Position numbers and translations under genes: made by a program | The notes under the pieces: generated by a model | Told to the model about the DNA's origin: nothing | Seen by the model: the letters and a program-made list of their open reading frames with translations, nothing else | Database searches by the model: none | DNA from: an uncultured Senegalimassilia sp. | GTDB lineage: Bacteria > Actinomycetota > Coriobacteriia > Coriobacteriales > Eggerthellaceae | DNA: 5,497 nucleotides | NCBI GenBank assembly: GCA_937925385.1 | Contig: CALEWN010000076.1 | Span: 1 to 5,497 of the forward strand | Direction of reading: 5' to 3' | Part shown: positions 1-5,497 of the stretch, piece by piece | Layout of the letters: each line of letters starts with the position of its first letter | How positions within the stretch are numbered: position 1 is the first letter of the stretch

Positions 1-273
1 TCCCAGGAATCCGTAATTCTCTGCCTGTTCAATAGCCATACGCAGTCTCTTTACAGAGAGAGGATATTCTGCACGTACATAGATATAGCCTTCTTCTGCG
101 CCAACTGCATAAGCAGCAATGGTCATACCTTCGATCATCTTATATGGATCGCCTTCCATAACAGACCCGTCCATAAATGCACCAGGATCGCCTTCATCAC
201 CATTACATACAACATAGCGGATCTTTTCGGCCTGTCTTGCCACCTGGGACCATTTCTTCCCTGCCGGGAAGCC
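1..273 (-). other. NuoF/HndC-like FMN- and NAD(P)H-binding segment (internal fragment) continuing the reductase frame
   Basis: From the GFPAGKKW motif (codons at about 273-250) to the window edge, the translation matches the NuoF/HndC/HoxF family, the 51-kDa-type subunit that binds FMN and NAD(P)H in NADH dehydrogenases and electron-bifurcating or NADP-reducing hydrogenases. Diagnostic parts are GFPAGKKW (family consensus RGRGGxGFPTGxKW), YVVCNGDEGDPGAFMDGS, EGMTIAAYAVGA and GYIYVRAEYPLSVKRL. The pattern is closest to HndC of anaerobes. The preceding RGRGG of the glycine-rich loop and everything N-terminal to it are replaced by the molybdoenzyme, so this is an internal piece of a protein that would normally be cytoplasmic and have its own start. 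GC is about 46% over positions 1-240 against about 55-58% in the next 120 bases, though parts of the reductase fall equally low. The usual FMDRS reads FMDGS here. Family identification is confident. Whether the join is biological is not established. Confidence 0.85.
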
Positions 274-1530
274 GCTCATGGCAAAGCCGATTTTGTTCTC
301 GCGGCGACCATCGTTGGTACCCGGCTTACCGATTTGTCCAAGAAGCTGAGGGAGCACCATGATAGCGCGACCCGTAGCCTCACCATTGGAATGACGCTGG
401 GAACCATAACCCTGAGTGATGAACACCGGGTCAGCCTCATGCATTTCACGCGCCAGGTCTTTGATGCGCTGCTCGGGAACTTGCGTGATTTTGGAAGCCC
501 ATGCGGGGGTCTTCGGTGTCATGTCATAACCGGTACCCAGGATGTAGTCCTTATAAGAAGCGTTTTTGCCTTTAGCGGACTCGGGCAGCGTCTCCTCATC
601 ATAGCCCACGCAATACTTATGCAAGAACTCCTCGTCGGCCCAGCCGTTGCTGATGATTTCGTAAGACAACGCGGCAGCCAATGCGGCATCAGTGCCCGTG
701 CGAATAGGAATCCACTCAGTATTGTCACCGGCAGCGGTATCGTTCATACGCGGGTCGATGTTAATGATGCGAAGATTATGCTTCTCGCGCGCATATACAA
801 GCGAGTTGCCTTGTCCGGTGCCGCCCATGCGGGTCTCAATCGGACTTGAGCCGAACATGACAACCAGCTCGTTGTCCTGAAGCGTATGGTAGTTGCTGCC
901 ATAGCCGCCAGCTTCACCATACGTATAGTAGGAAGAGCGCATCAACTGGCCATTACTATACGTACCGTAATAAGTCAGATATCCACCGGTCAGATTCAGC
1001 AAACGACTAACCGGGCTAGAGCCCCAAATGCCCATGGTCACGCCAGAAGCGTATTGCAAATACATGGACTCATCGCCATACGTCTCGCGAATACGCTTCA
1101 TTTCGCTAGCAATGGTGTCAAGAGCTTCATCCCACGAGATACGCTCGAATTTACCTTCCCCGCGCTTCGCGCCCTCGGCTCGCTTCATGGGGTAGTTCAA
1201 ACGCTCGGAGTTCTGCAGCCAACGACGAGCGGAACGGCCACGCAAACATGCACGCATCTGAGGGTCGGCAAAGTCGCCCGAACCCGTATTGTCGGATTCG
1301 ATGTATTTGATTTCCCCATCGCGAACATGACACTTCCACACGCAACAGCAGCCGCAGTTCACCGCGCAGTGCGTGTAAACGATCTTCTCCTCGGACTCTG
1401 CGAGCGCCGGCTCGGTTGCGCCGAACAGGTTCGCGCCCGTTGCAGCGGCGCCGCCGACGGCGGCCAGAGCACCCAGCGCACCCGTCGACTTGACGAACGT
1501 GCGGCGGTTCATGCTTGGCATGTCTTGCAT
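1..1530 (-). CDS. Tat-exported molybdopterin oxidoreductase (DMSO reductase family), N-terminal half, joined in frame to a NuoF/HndC segment; runs off left edge
   Basis: The frame is open for 510 codons to the window edge. Residues 1-420 fit the catalytic subunit of a respiratory DMSO-reductase-family enzyme, which carries Mo-bis-PGD and one [4Fe-4S] cluster and reduces a terminal acceptor outside the membrane. A Tat signal has NRRTFVK at 8-14, an Ala/Gly-rich core and an ALA cleavage site near 42-44. Cluster cysteines are C55, C59, C63 and C95. S192 in YGTYS is the likely molybdenum ligand by family analogy. Cofactor-binding stretches are GSSPIETR (227-234), IDPR (258-261) and WIPIRTGTDAALAA (273-286). 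Family members are usually about 750-850 residues, so this one is cut near its midpoint: from residue ~420 the protein is NuoF/HndC-like (separate entry). GGAGG lies 2 nt before ATG 1530 and 11 nt before in-frame ATG 1521, so 1521 may be the true start. It is transcribed divergently from a membrane LuxR regulator. The substrate cannot be predicted. The family call is firm; the integrity of the gene is doubtful. Confidence 0.85.
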   Translation of the reverse strand, partial: MQDMPSMNRRTFVKSTGALGALAAVGGAAATGANLFGATEPALAESEEKIVYTHCAVNCGCCCVWKCHVRDGEIKYIESDNTGSGDFADPQMRACLRGRSARRWLQNSERLNYPMKRAEGAKRGEGKFERISWDEALDTIASEMKRIRETYGDESMYLQYASGVTMGIWGSSPVSRLLNLTGGYLTYYGTYSNGQLMRSSYYTYGEAGGYGSNYHTLQDNELVVMFGSSPIETRMGGTGQGNSLVYAREKHNLRIINIDPRMNDTAAGDNTEWIPIRTGTDAALAAALSYEIISNGWADEEFLHKYCVGYDEETLPESAKGKNASYKDYILGTGYDMTPKTPAWASKITQVPEQRIKDLAREMHEADPVFITQGYGSQRHSNGEATGRAIMVLPQLLGQIGKPGTNDGRRENKIGFAMSGFPAGKKWSQVARQAEKIRYVVCNGDEGDPGAFMDGSVMEGDPYKMIEGMTIAAYAVGAEEGYIYVRAEYPLSVKRLRMAIEQAENYGFLG

Positions 1531-1722
1531 TGCCTCCCCCTTCATTCTTTCCTTCACGCCTCTGTCGAAACGGCTGCGCTATCGCGCGCCGCGACTCGGC
1601 ATCTTCCTTTCACGGCCTTTTCGCCGCGCACCACCCTTGCTTCCTTGGTTGGGGCTCGTCTACCCTCCAAGCGCATTTGGTGATGAGACCTTATCGCCTT
1701 GCCCGATCTGCCGTGTCGCATA

Positions 1723-1743
1723 AAACGTGCGAATTTCGCGTTT
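1723..1743. repeat. Imperfect palindrome with AAACG/CGTTT outer arms
   Basis: AAACG (1723-1727) pairs with CGTTT (1739-1743). Inside, CGAA (1730-1733) pairs with TTCG (1735-1738) around a single T, leaving a 2-nt bulge (TG). It is short and only a possible operator half-site cluster. It lies on the reductase side of the larger repeat at 1754-1787. Confidence 0.3.
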
Positions 1744-1753
1744 ACCCAGTTCA

Positions 1754-1787
1754 CAGGCTATCACCCTTTGCAGCATGTGACAGCCTG
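1754..1787. promoter_or_regulatory. Inverted repeat, candidate operator of the divergent promoter region
   Basis: CAGGCTATCAC (1754-1764) and GTGACAGCCTG (1777-1787) are inverted copies matching at 10 of 11 positions, separated by 12 bp. The centre is about 167 bp upstream of the regulator's start and about 240 bp upstream of the reductase's start. The right arm contains GTGACA, a near match to a -35 hexamer, and ends 15 bp before the TATACT candidate -10. A dimeric regulator bound here could affect both genes. The partner protein is inferred; no known consensus is matched in full. Confidence 0.45.
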
Positions 1788-1808
1788 GACCCGATTGCGC
1801 GCTATACT
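1777..1808 (+). promoter_or_regulatory. Possible promoter of the luxR-type regulator gene
   Basis: TATACT at 1803-1808 matches five of six bases of the sigma-70 -10 consensus. The best -35-like hexamer, GTGACA at 1777-1782, is 20 bp away, longer than the optimal 17 bp, so the promoter may be weak or activator-dependent. It would give a leader of about 120 nt. Confidence 0.35.
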
Positions 1809-1937
1809 GTTTTCAGCAATCGATTTCGCATTCTTGCTATGCAGCGGCGAAATCACGCAAGGGGGGGAGAGCACTCGACCATCCGCCGCCGACACTTTCA
1901 GGCGGGCGAACGGCAGTGCCCGACGACGAGGATCTCT

Positions 1938-3704
1938 GTGGCACATACACGTTTCTCCAACATAGCCCGCACGTTCAAGCCCAACACCGCATCGCTTGGA
2001 TACGCCCTTTTTTTGGCCATCAACGCCGCCGGCGTATGGGGCGGCGTGTTCCCGTTCTTGCCCATGAACTTCCAAACCCCAGATGTCATGTTCTGGTTCT
2101 TTTTGATGCAATCGCTCGTGTTCTCGTTATGCTACTTTGCCAGCGCCGTCGGAGTGTACTACTTCCCTGGACCTACGCGCCGCTTCATGGTGATGCTCGC
2201 AAGCGCGCCATACCTGCTTGGCTGGTGCTGCCTTATCGGAGCCATCTATCTGCACGGCATCGCTCAAGCGCTGGTGATCGCCGGCGGCTCGCTTCTGGGC
2301 CTGGGTTCCGCCGGTTTCTACATGCTGTGGCAAAGGCTGTTCGCCAGCTTCGACGCGGACCATGGCAATCGTGATCTAATCCTTGGCACCGCCTATGGCG
2401 CCCTTCTGTATTTCGCGCTGTACGCCATACCGCAAGCTGTGACCGCATTTCTCATCCCGCTGGTGTTCATGCCGCTGTTCGCGCTCGCCATCGTGCTGAA
2501 AAGCCGGAACATCGACTTGAGACAGCCTATGTTCGAGGATGTTCCGCGCGAGCGCCCGAACGTGTATAGGCGCGTGCTGCGCGATTACTGGCGCAGCGCC
2601 TTGTGCGTCGGCGCCATCGCATTCTGCACCGGCGTCATGCGATCGTTGGCCATTGGCGATCCGCGAGTCGGCAGCCTTGTGAATCTGCTGTCCATGACGG
2701 GATGTCTGGTTGCAGGCGTCGGCGTTTTGGTGCTCTGGCAGTTCAAGAACGTCCGTATGAACGTGACCAACGCCTACCGCATCGCCTTCCCGATGCTCAT
2801 CACCTCGTTTCTGGTGCTTCCGTTTTTCAGCGACGGCTATGCTCGATGGCAGGCCGCTATCCTGTATGCGGTTTATAGCGTGGCCATCGCCCTCATGATG
2901 ATCCAGTGCGCGCAAGCATCGCGCGACCGCGGCATCAACCCCGTGTTCATCTACGGCTTCTTCGCCGGCATCGTGTACGCGTTGCACGATGTCGGGTTCC
3001 TTGCCGGCACGTTCGCCGAGCAGATCCGCGTCATCGGCATGCAGCCCGATGCCGTCGTCGCGCTGGTGGCGGTTTATTTGCTCGGTCTCATGTTCTTCAT
3101 CGGACAAGGCGGCTTCAAGCGAGCATTGGCCGCAAGCCAGGCGGAGGATATCGAGCTTGTAGCCGGTGCCCCCCTGCAAATCGGCAACATCAACGAGCGC
3201 CAAACCGACCTCGATGAGGCCGAACCGGAAAGCGAAGCATCCCCGGCGGCAAACGCCGGATGCGCGGGCCCCTGTCCTTTCAACATGCACGATACCGGCA
3301 TGTTCGAGACGAGGCCCATCGTCATCGCACGGGCGGAAAACGAGGGCGCCCTGACCGTCGAAGAGCCCGCAATGGCGCCCGACAACGCCCCCTTCCCGAC
3401 GGACGCCGCCAAACTCGAGAAACGCGACCATGCCCGCAGCTCCGATGCGCCAAACTACCAAGACCGTCTATCGAAACAGGCTGCACTGGTTCGACAGCAC
3501 TACCGCCTATCCGCACGCGAAACCGAGGTCATGGAGCTTATCGCCCGCGGCAACACCGTGGCGCGCATCGCCGAGCAGCTGGTGGTTTCGGAAAACACCA
3601 TCCGAACCCACAGCAAGCGCATCTACGCCAAGCTGGATATCCACAAGAAGCAGGAGCTCGTCGACCTGCTGGAAACGTTCAATCCGAAAAACCTGGAAGA
3701 TTAG
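1938..3704 (+). CDS. LuxR-family transcriptional regulator with N-terminal 12-TM membrane domain
   Basis: This is a 588-residue putative one-component sensor-regulator. About twelve hydrophobic segments are visible, roughly at 21-43, 50-76, 83-105, 111-135, 148-165, 168-188, 221-240, 248-268, 284-299, 304-325, 334-357 and 372-395, arranged as two sets of six like an MFS-type fold. An acidic, proline- and alanine-rich linker (about 396-510) includes CAGPC (C442, C446). The C-terminal LuxR/GerE helix-turn-helix spans about 522-580, with LSARETEVMELIARG at 524-538, the IAEQLVVSENTIRTHSKRIYAKL region at 544-566, and a final leucine-rich helix. I chose GTG 1938 because GAGG (1928-1931) lies 6 nt upstream and the first membrane helix follows about 20 residues later. 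The frame is open much further upstream, but ATG 1839 has no ribosome-binding site and adds an Arg/His-rich stretch unlike the family. Such regulators commonly sit beside molybdopterin reductase genes in Eggerthellaceae, so control of the divergent reductase is likely but inferred. The ligand is unknown. Confidence 0.9.
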   Translation: MAHTRFSNIARTFKPNTASLGYALFLAINAAGVWGGVFPFLPMNFQTPDVMFWFFLMQSLVFSLCYFASAVGVYYFPGPTRRFMVMLASAPYLLGWCCLIGAIYLHGIAQALVIAGGSLLGLGSAGFYMLWQRLFASFDADHGNRDLILGTAYGALLYFALYAIPQAVTAFLIPLVFMPLFALAIVLKSRNIDLRQPMFEDVPRERPNVYRRVLRDYWRSALCVGAIAFCTGVMRSLAIGDPRVGSLVNLLSMTGCLVAGVGVLVLWQFKNVRMNVTNAYRIAFPMLITSFLVLPFFSDGYARWQAAILYAVYSVAIALMMIQCAQASRDRGINPVFIYGFFAGIVYALHDVGFLAGTFAEQIRVIGMQPDAVVALVAVYLLGLMFFIGQGGFKRALAASQAEDIELVAGAPLQIGNINERQTDLDEAEPESEASPAANAGCAGPCPFNMHDTGMFETRPIVIARAENEGALTVEEPAMAPDNAPFPTDAAKLEKRDHARSSDAPNYQDRLSKQAALVRQHYRLSARETEVMELIARGNTVARIAEQLVVSENTIRTHSKRIYAKLDIHKKQELVDLLETFNPKNLED

Positions 3705-3717
3705 CCCTTGAACGAAC

Positions 3718-3744
3718 GATGGCCGCGCATTCCGCGCGGCCATC
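3718..3744. terminator. Hairpin between convergent luxR and sanA-like genes, probable bidirectional terminator
   Basis: A perfect 11-bp stem (GATGGCCGCGC at 3718-3728, GCGCGGCCATC at 3734-3744) encloses a 5-nt loop. It begins 13 nt after the regulator's stop and, on the other strand, 5 nt after the sanA-like stop. The trailing T-tracts are poor on both sides (TTGCTT and GTTCGTTC), so termination may be inefficient or aided by stem strength. Confidence 0.7.
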
Positions 3745-3749
3745 TTGCT

Positions 3750-4433
3750 TCAGTTCGTCACATCCCCGCTTTGGTCAAGGCTGATCGCTTCGCCCACATA
3801 CGTGGAAGGCACGCGAAACAGCGCCTTGAAGAAATCCTTCGTTCGCGCGGGGATTTCCCGGATATCGTACTGCAGCTGCTTCTGATACTCGTGGTAGTCG
3901 CTGGGAACGCCCTCGGCTTGCATCCCCAGGCTTTTCGCGGACCACAGCGCGCGATACAGGTGATACGTTTGCGTGGCCACCACGATACGCTCGCACCCGA
4001 ACACGTATTTCGCCCGATACATGCTTTCGTACGTGGAGAAACCCGCATGATCGCAGAAGATGTCCTGGCTGGGCACGCCTTGCGCGATGGCGTATTGCTT
4101 CATCGCCTTCACCTCGTTGTACGAAGCGGTGCCGTTATCGCCGCTCATGATGATCTTCGGCGCCACGCCCGCGAAATACAGCGCGATGCCGTCATCCAGA
4201 CGATCGGCCAAAATACCCGAAGGCGTTCCGTCGGGCAGCACCGATGCGCCGAGCACCACGATGGCGTCGGCGTTGCCGATGCTGGCTTTCTCGGAGGTGA
4301 CGATGGACCCTTTCGAGCCCACGATGGTGACCACATTCGTAATGGCGAACACTGCCACCACGGCCACAACTACCGCCAGCACCATATCCAGCACCCGCCT
4401 CAGGCATCCCTTATGTTTCTTCGCGCTACTCAT
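3750..4433 (-). CDS. SanA/YdcF-type DUF218 membrane-anchored protein
   Basis: The gene encodes 227 residues. A basic N-terminus (KKHKGCLRR) precedes one hydrophobic helix at about 14-37, consistent with an N-in anchor placing the domain outside the membrane. The DUF218 domain follows, with DAIVVLGA (56-63), RLDDGIALY (78-86), SGDN (97-100), NE (106-107), AGFSTYESMYRAK (130-142), TQTYHLYRA (154-162) and REIPARTKD (192-200). The pattern is that of SanA (vancomycin high-temperature exclusion protein) more than of longer YdcF forms. In the family these proteins are linked to envelope barrier function, but the biochemical activity is poorly defined. Length is normal for SanA and the domain is complete. 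ATG 4433 has no Shine-Dalgarno sequence; a possible promoter immediately upstream suggests a leaderless message. The gene is convergent with luxR and separated from leuS upstream by a terminator, so it is probably monocistronic. Confidence 0.85.
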   Translation of the reverse strand: MSSAKKHKGCLRRVLDMVLAVVVAVVAVFAITNVVTIVGSKGSIVTSEKASIGNADAIVVLGASVLPDGTPSGILADRLDDGIALYFAGVAPKIIMSGDNGTASYNEVKAMKQYAIAQGVPSQDIFCDHAGFSTYESMYRAKYVFGCERIVVATQTYHLYRALWSAKSLGMQAEGVPSDYHEYQKQLQYDIREIPARTKDFFKALFRVPSTYVGEAISLDQSGDVTN

Positions 4434-4442
4434 AGGAAACAG

Positions 4443-4472
4443 ACAATAGCAAACGCCGAAACCTCACGGCAA
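4443..4472 (-). promoter_or_regulatory. Possible promoter of the sanA-like gene, giving a near-leaderless transcript
   Basis: On the minus strand, TTGCCG (4472-4467) and TATTGT (4448-4443) are separated by 18 bp, each matching its sigma-70 hexamer at four of six positions. Transcription about 7 nt downstream would begin only a few nucleotides before ATG 4433. That fits the absence of a ribosome-binding site. The individual boxes are weak. Confidence 0.35.
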
Positions 4473-4524
4473 GCATTTCGCCGGAACGGCGCAACAACGC
4501 CACCGAAACCTAACCCCGAAAACA

Positions 4525-4554
4525 AAACGACCCGGAGCATCCTCCGGGTCGTTT
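4525..4554 (-). terminator. Rho-independent terminator of leuS
   Basis: A perfect 13-bp stem (4525-4537 with 4542-4554; core ACCCGGAG/CTCCGGGT) closes a 4-nt loop. On the minus strand it is followed by TTTTGTTTT, a clear U-tract. It begins 20 nt after the leuS stop codon and isolates leuS from the downstream sanA-like gene. Confidence 0.92.
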
Positions 4555-4574
4555 CGACTGTCATGTGCGCGTTT

Positions 4575-5497
4575 CTACTTCGCCACGATGTTCACCAGAC
4601 GGCCGGGCACCACAACGACCTTCTTCAGGTCCTTGCCCGCCACGGCGTCTTGCACGGCTTCAAGCGCCACTGCCTTCACGGATTCCTGATCGGCATCCGC
4701 GGCAACCGTGATACGGGCCTTCACCTTGCCGTTGATCTGCACGGCAAGCTCGACCTCGTCATCCTTGGCCTTCTCGGGGTCGAACTCGGGCCATTCCTGC
4801 GTATGGATGGAGCCCTCACAACCCAGCGCATCATGCCACAGCTCATCGGTCATATGCGGGCAGATGGGAGCCAGCAGCCTTACCAGCACATTCGCTACCT
4901 CGGTCGCAAACGCCTGCTCATCGGCGGATGCGGCACGCTGCTCCGGACCGACCTTGCGCAGGTAATCGCCGATGGCGTTAACCAGCTCCATGATGGCGGC
5001 AATGGCGGTGTTGAAGTTGTTGCGATCGAAATCGTCCACAACCTTGCCCACAACGCGATGACGCTCGCGCAGCAGCACCTTGCGAGCCGCTGCAGCCTCG
5101 GCCTCGGACGCGCCCGGCTGATACAGCGTGTCCTCATCGGCCTTGCCCACCAGGTCGTACACCATACGCCACACGCGGTTGAGGAACTTGTGCATGCCGG
5201 CCAGGCCGTCCTCGTTCCACTGCAGCTCCTTATCGGGCGGGGCCATGAACAGGATGTAGGCGCGCACGGCGTCGCAGCCGTAGCCTGCGATCATCTCCTC
5301 GGGGGAGATGACGTTGCCCTTGGACTTGCTCATGACGTCGCCATGCTCGTCGAGCACCATGCCCTGGCACAGCAGGTTCTTGAACGGCTCGTCGAAGTCC
5401 AGCATGCCCAAGTCGCGCAGCACCTTCGTGAAGAAGCGGCTGTAGAGCAAGTGCAGGATAGCGTGCTCGATGCCGCCGATGTACTGGTCGACCGGCA
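4575..5497 (-). CDS. leuS: Leucyl-tRNA synthetase, C-terminal part (5' end outside window)
   Basis: The enzyme charges tRNA-Leu with leucine in the cytoplasm, using ATP (class I synthetase). Only the last 306 residues are present, against about 800-870 for a full enzyme. The visible part starts in the catalytic core with [15 protein letters not shown], then [21 protein letters not shown]. The KMSKS signature reads VMSKS, at visible residues 54-58. The stretch after [22 protein letters not shown] leads into the helical anticodon-binding domain (about 103-225, including [17 protein letters not shown] and [14 protein letters not shown]). The C-terminal domain (about 245-306) has the typical [11 protein letters not shown] and a [17 protein letters not shown] ending. 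The reading frame is intact to a TAG stop, followed by a strong terminator. The first base triplet in frame is 5495-5493. The gene is essential housekeeping and its identity is certain. Confidence 0.97.
   Translation of the reverse strand, partial: PVDQYIGGIEHAILHLLYSRFFTKVLRDLGMLDFDEPFKNLLCQGMVLDEHGDVMSKSKGNVISPEEMIAGYGCDAVRAYILFMAPPDKELQWNEDGLAGMHKFLNRVWRMVYDLVGKADEDTLYQPGASEAEAAAARKVLLRERHRVVGKVVDDFDRNNFNTAIAAIMELVNAIGDYLRKVGPEQRAASADEQAFATEVANVLVRLLAPICPHMTDELWHDALGCEGSIHTQEWPEFDPEKAKDDEVELAVQINGKVKARITVAADADQESVKAVALEAVQDAVAGKDLKKVVVVPGRLVNIVAK

Larger units (their letters stand above)
1531..1937. promoter_or_regulatory. Intergenic control region between divergent reductase and luxR genes
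   Basis: This 407-bp stretch separates the two divergent starts. I see no convincing gene in it. It holds two inverted repeats (about 1723-1743 and 1754-1787), a candidate -10 box for the regulator (1803-1808), and the Shine-Dalgarno sequences of both genes (GGAGG at 1533-1537 on the minus strand, GAGG at 1928-1931 on the plus strand). No convincing -35/-10 pair for the reductase was found; the most AT-rich part, about 1718-1745, is the likeliest place. A run of seven G at 1861-1867 resembles a ribosome-binding site but has no start codon at a suitable distance. Confidence 0.6.

Noticed and set aside
1..1530. A novel natural NADH-coupled molybdoenzyme fusion as the preferred reading
   Set aside because: Both domains are cut inside conserved motifs, and the Tat signal conflicts with a cytoplasmic NADH-binding module. 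A chimeric join explains it more simply, though it remains open.
886..1683. 265-codon plus-strand frame over the reductase start, and a 171-codon one at 334-849
   Set aside because: Both lie opposite the reductase, whose motifs are clear, and neither translation shows family features.
1895..1925. Short CGGGC/GCCCG inverted arms upstream of the LuxR start
   Set aside because: Five-base GC arms are expected by chance in this composition.
1515..1937. N-terminal extension of the LuxR frame by up to 141 codons
   Set aside because: It would overlap the divergent gene's start, lacks a ribosome-binding site, and reads as low-quality Arg/Ser/Cys-rich sequence. GTG 1938 has a well-spaced GAGG.
2376..3461. 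361-codon open frame antisense to the luxR gene
   Set aside because: Its protein is rich in His, Arg, Asp and Gly with no recognisable fold, and it mirrors the well-supported membrane and HTH regulator on the plus strand. It is a GC-driven shadow.
1..5497. CRISPR array, tRNA or rRNA gene, insertion sequence, attachment site
   Set aside because: No direct-repeat array, no recognisable tRNA or rRNA sequence, and no transposase or integrase reading frame was seen.

Overview
The window looks like part of a genome from the Eggerthellaceae or a related Coriobacteriia lineage (GC-rich gut Actinobacteria, often anaerobic). The basis is the gene style, not a database match. A Tat-exported molybdopterin oxidoreductase is divergently paired with a LuxR-type regulator whose N-terminal half is a polytopic membrane domain, an arrangement characteristic of Eggerthella, Slackia and Adlercreutzia genomes. 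Much of the coding sequence is GC-rich.

Layout. Positions 1-1530 (minus strand) are one uninterrupted reading frame running off the left edge. Its first ~420 codons are the N-terminal half of a DMSO-reductase-family molybdoenzyme: Tat signal, [4Fe-4S] cysteines and molybdopterin-binding motifs. At about positions 255-275 the protein changes in frame into a different family, the NuoF/HndC flavin/NADH-binding subunit of NADH dehydrogenases and NAD(P)-reducing hydrogenases. This abrupt switch is the most unusual thing in the window. It is either a chimeric assembly join or a genuine recombination fusion, and I favour the artefact. Positions 1531-1937 are a 407-bp intergenic control region with two inverted repeats and a candidate promoter. 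Positions 1938-3704 (plus) encode a 588-residue regulator with about 12 membrane segments, a ~120-residue cytoplasmic linker and a C-terminal LuxR helix-turn-helix. A strong hairpin at 3718-3744 separates it from the convergent gene at 3750-4433 (minus), a SanA/YdcF-type DUF218 membrane-anchored protein that may be transcribed as a leaderless mRNA. A textbook rho-independent terminator at 4525-4554 ends the last gene, leuS (4575-5497, minus), of which only the C-terminal 306 residues are in the window.

How the genes relate. The regulator probably controls the divergent reductase gene, and perhaps itself, from the shared intergenic region. Its membrane domain may sense the respiratory substrate or a related signal, but the substrate cannot be told from the sequence. 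The SanA-like gene and leuS are separate transcription units with no evident link to the reductase.
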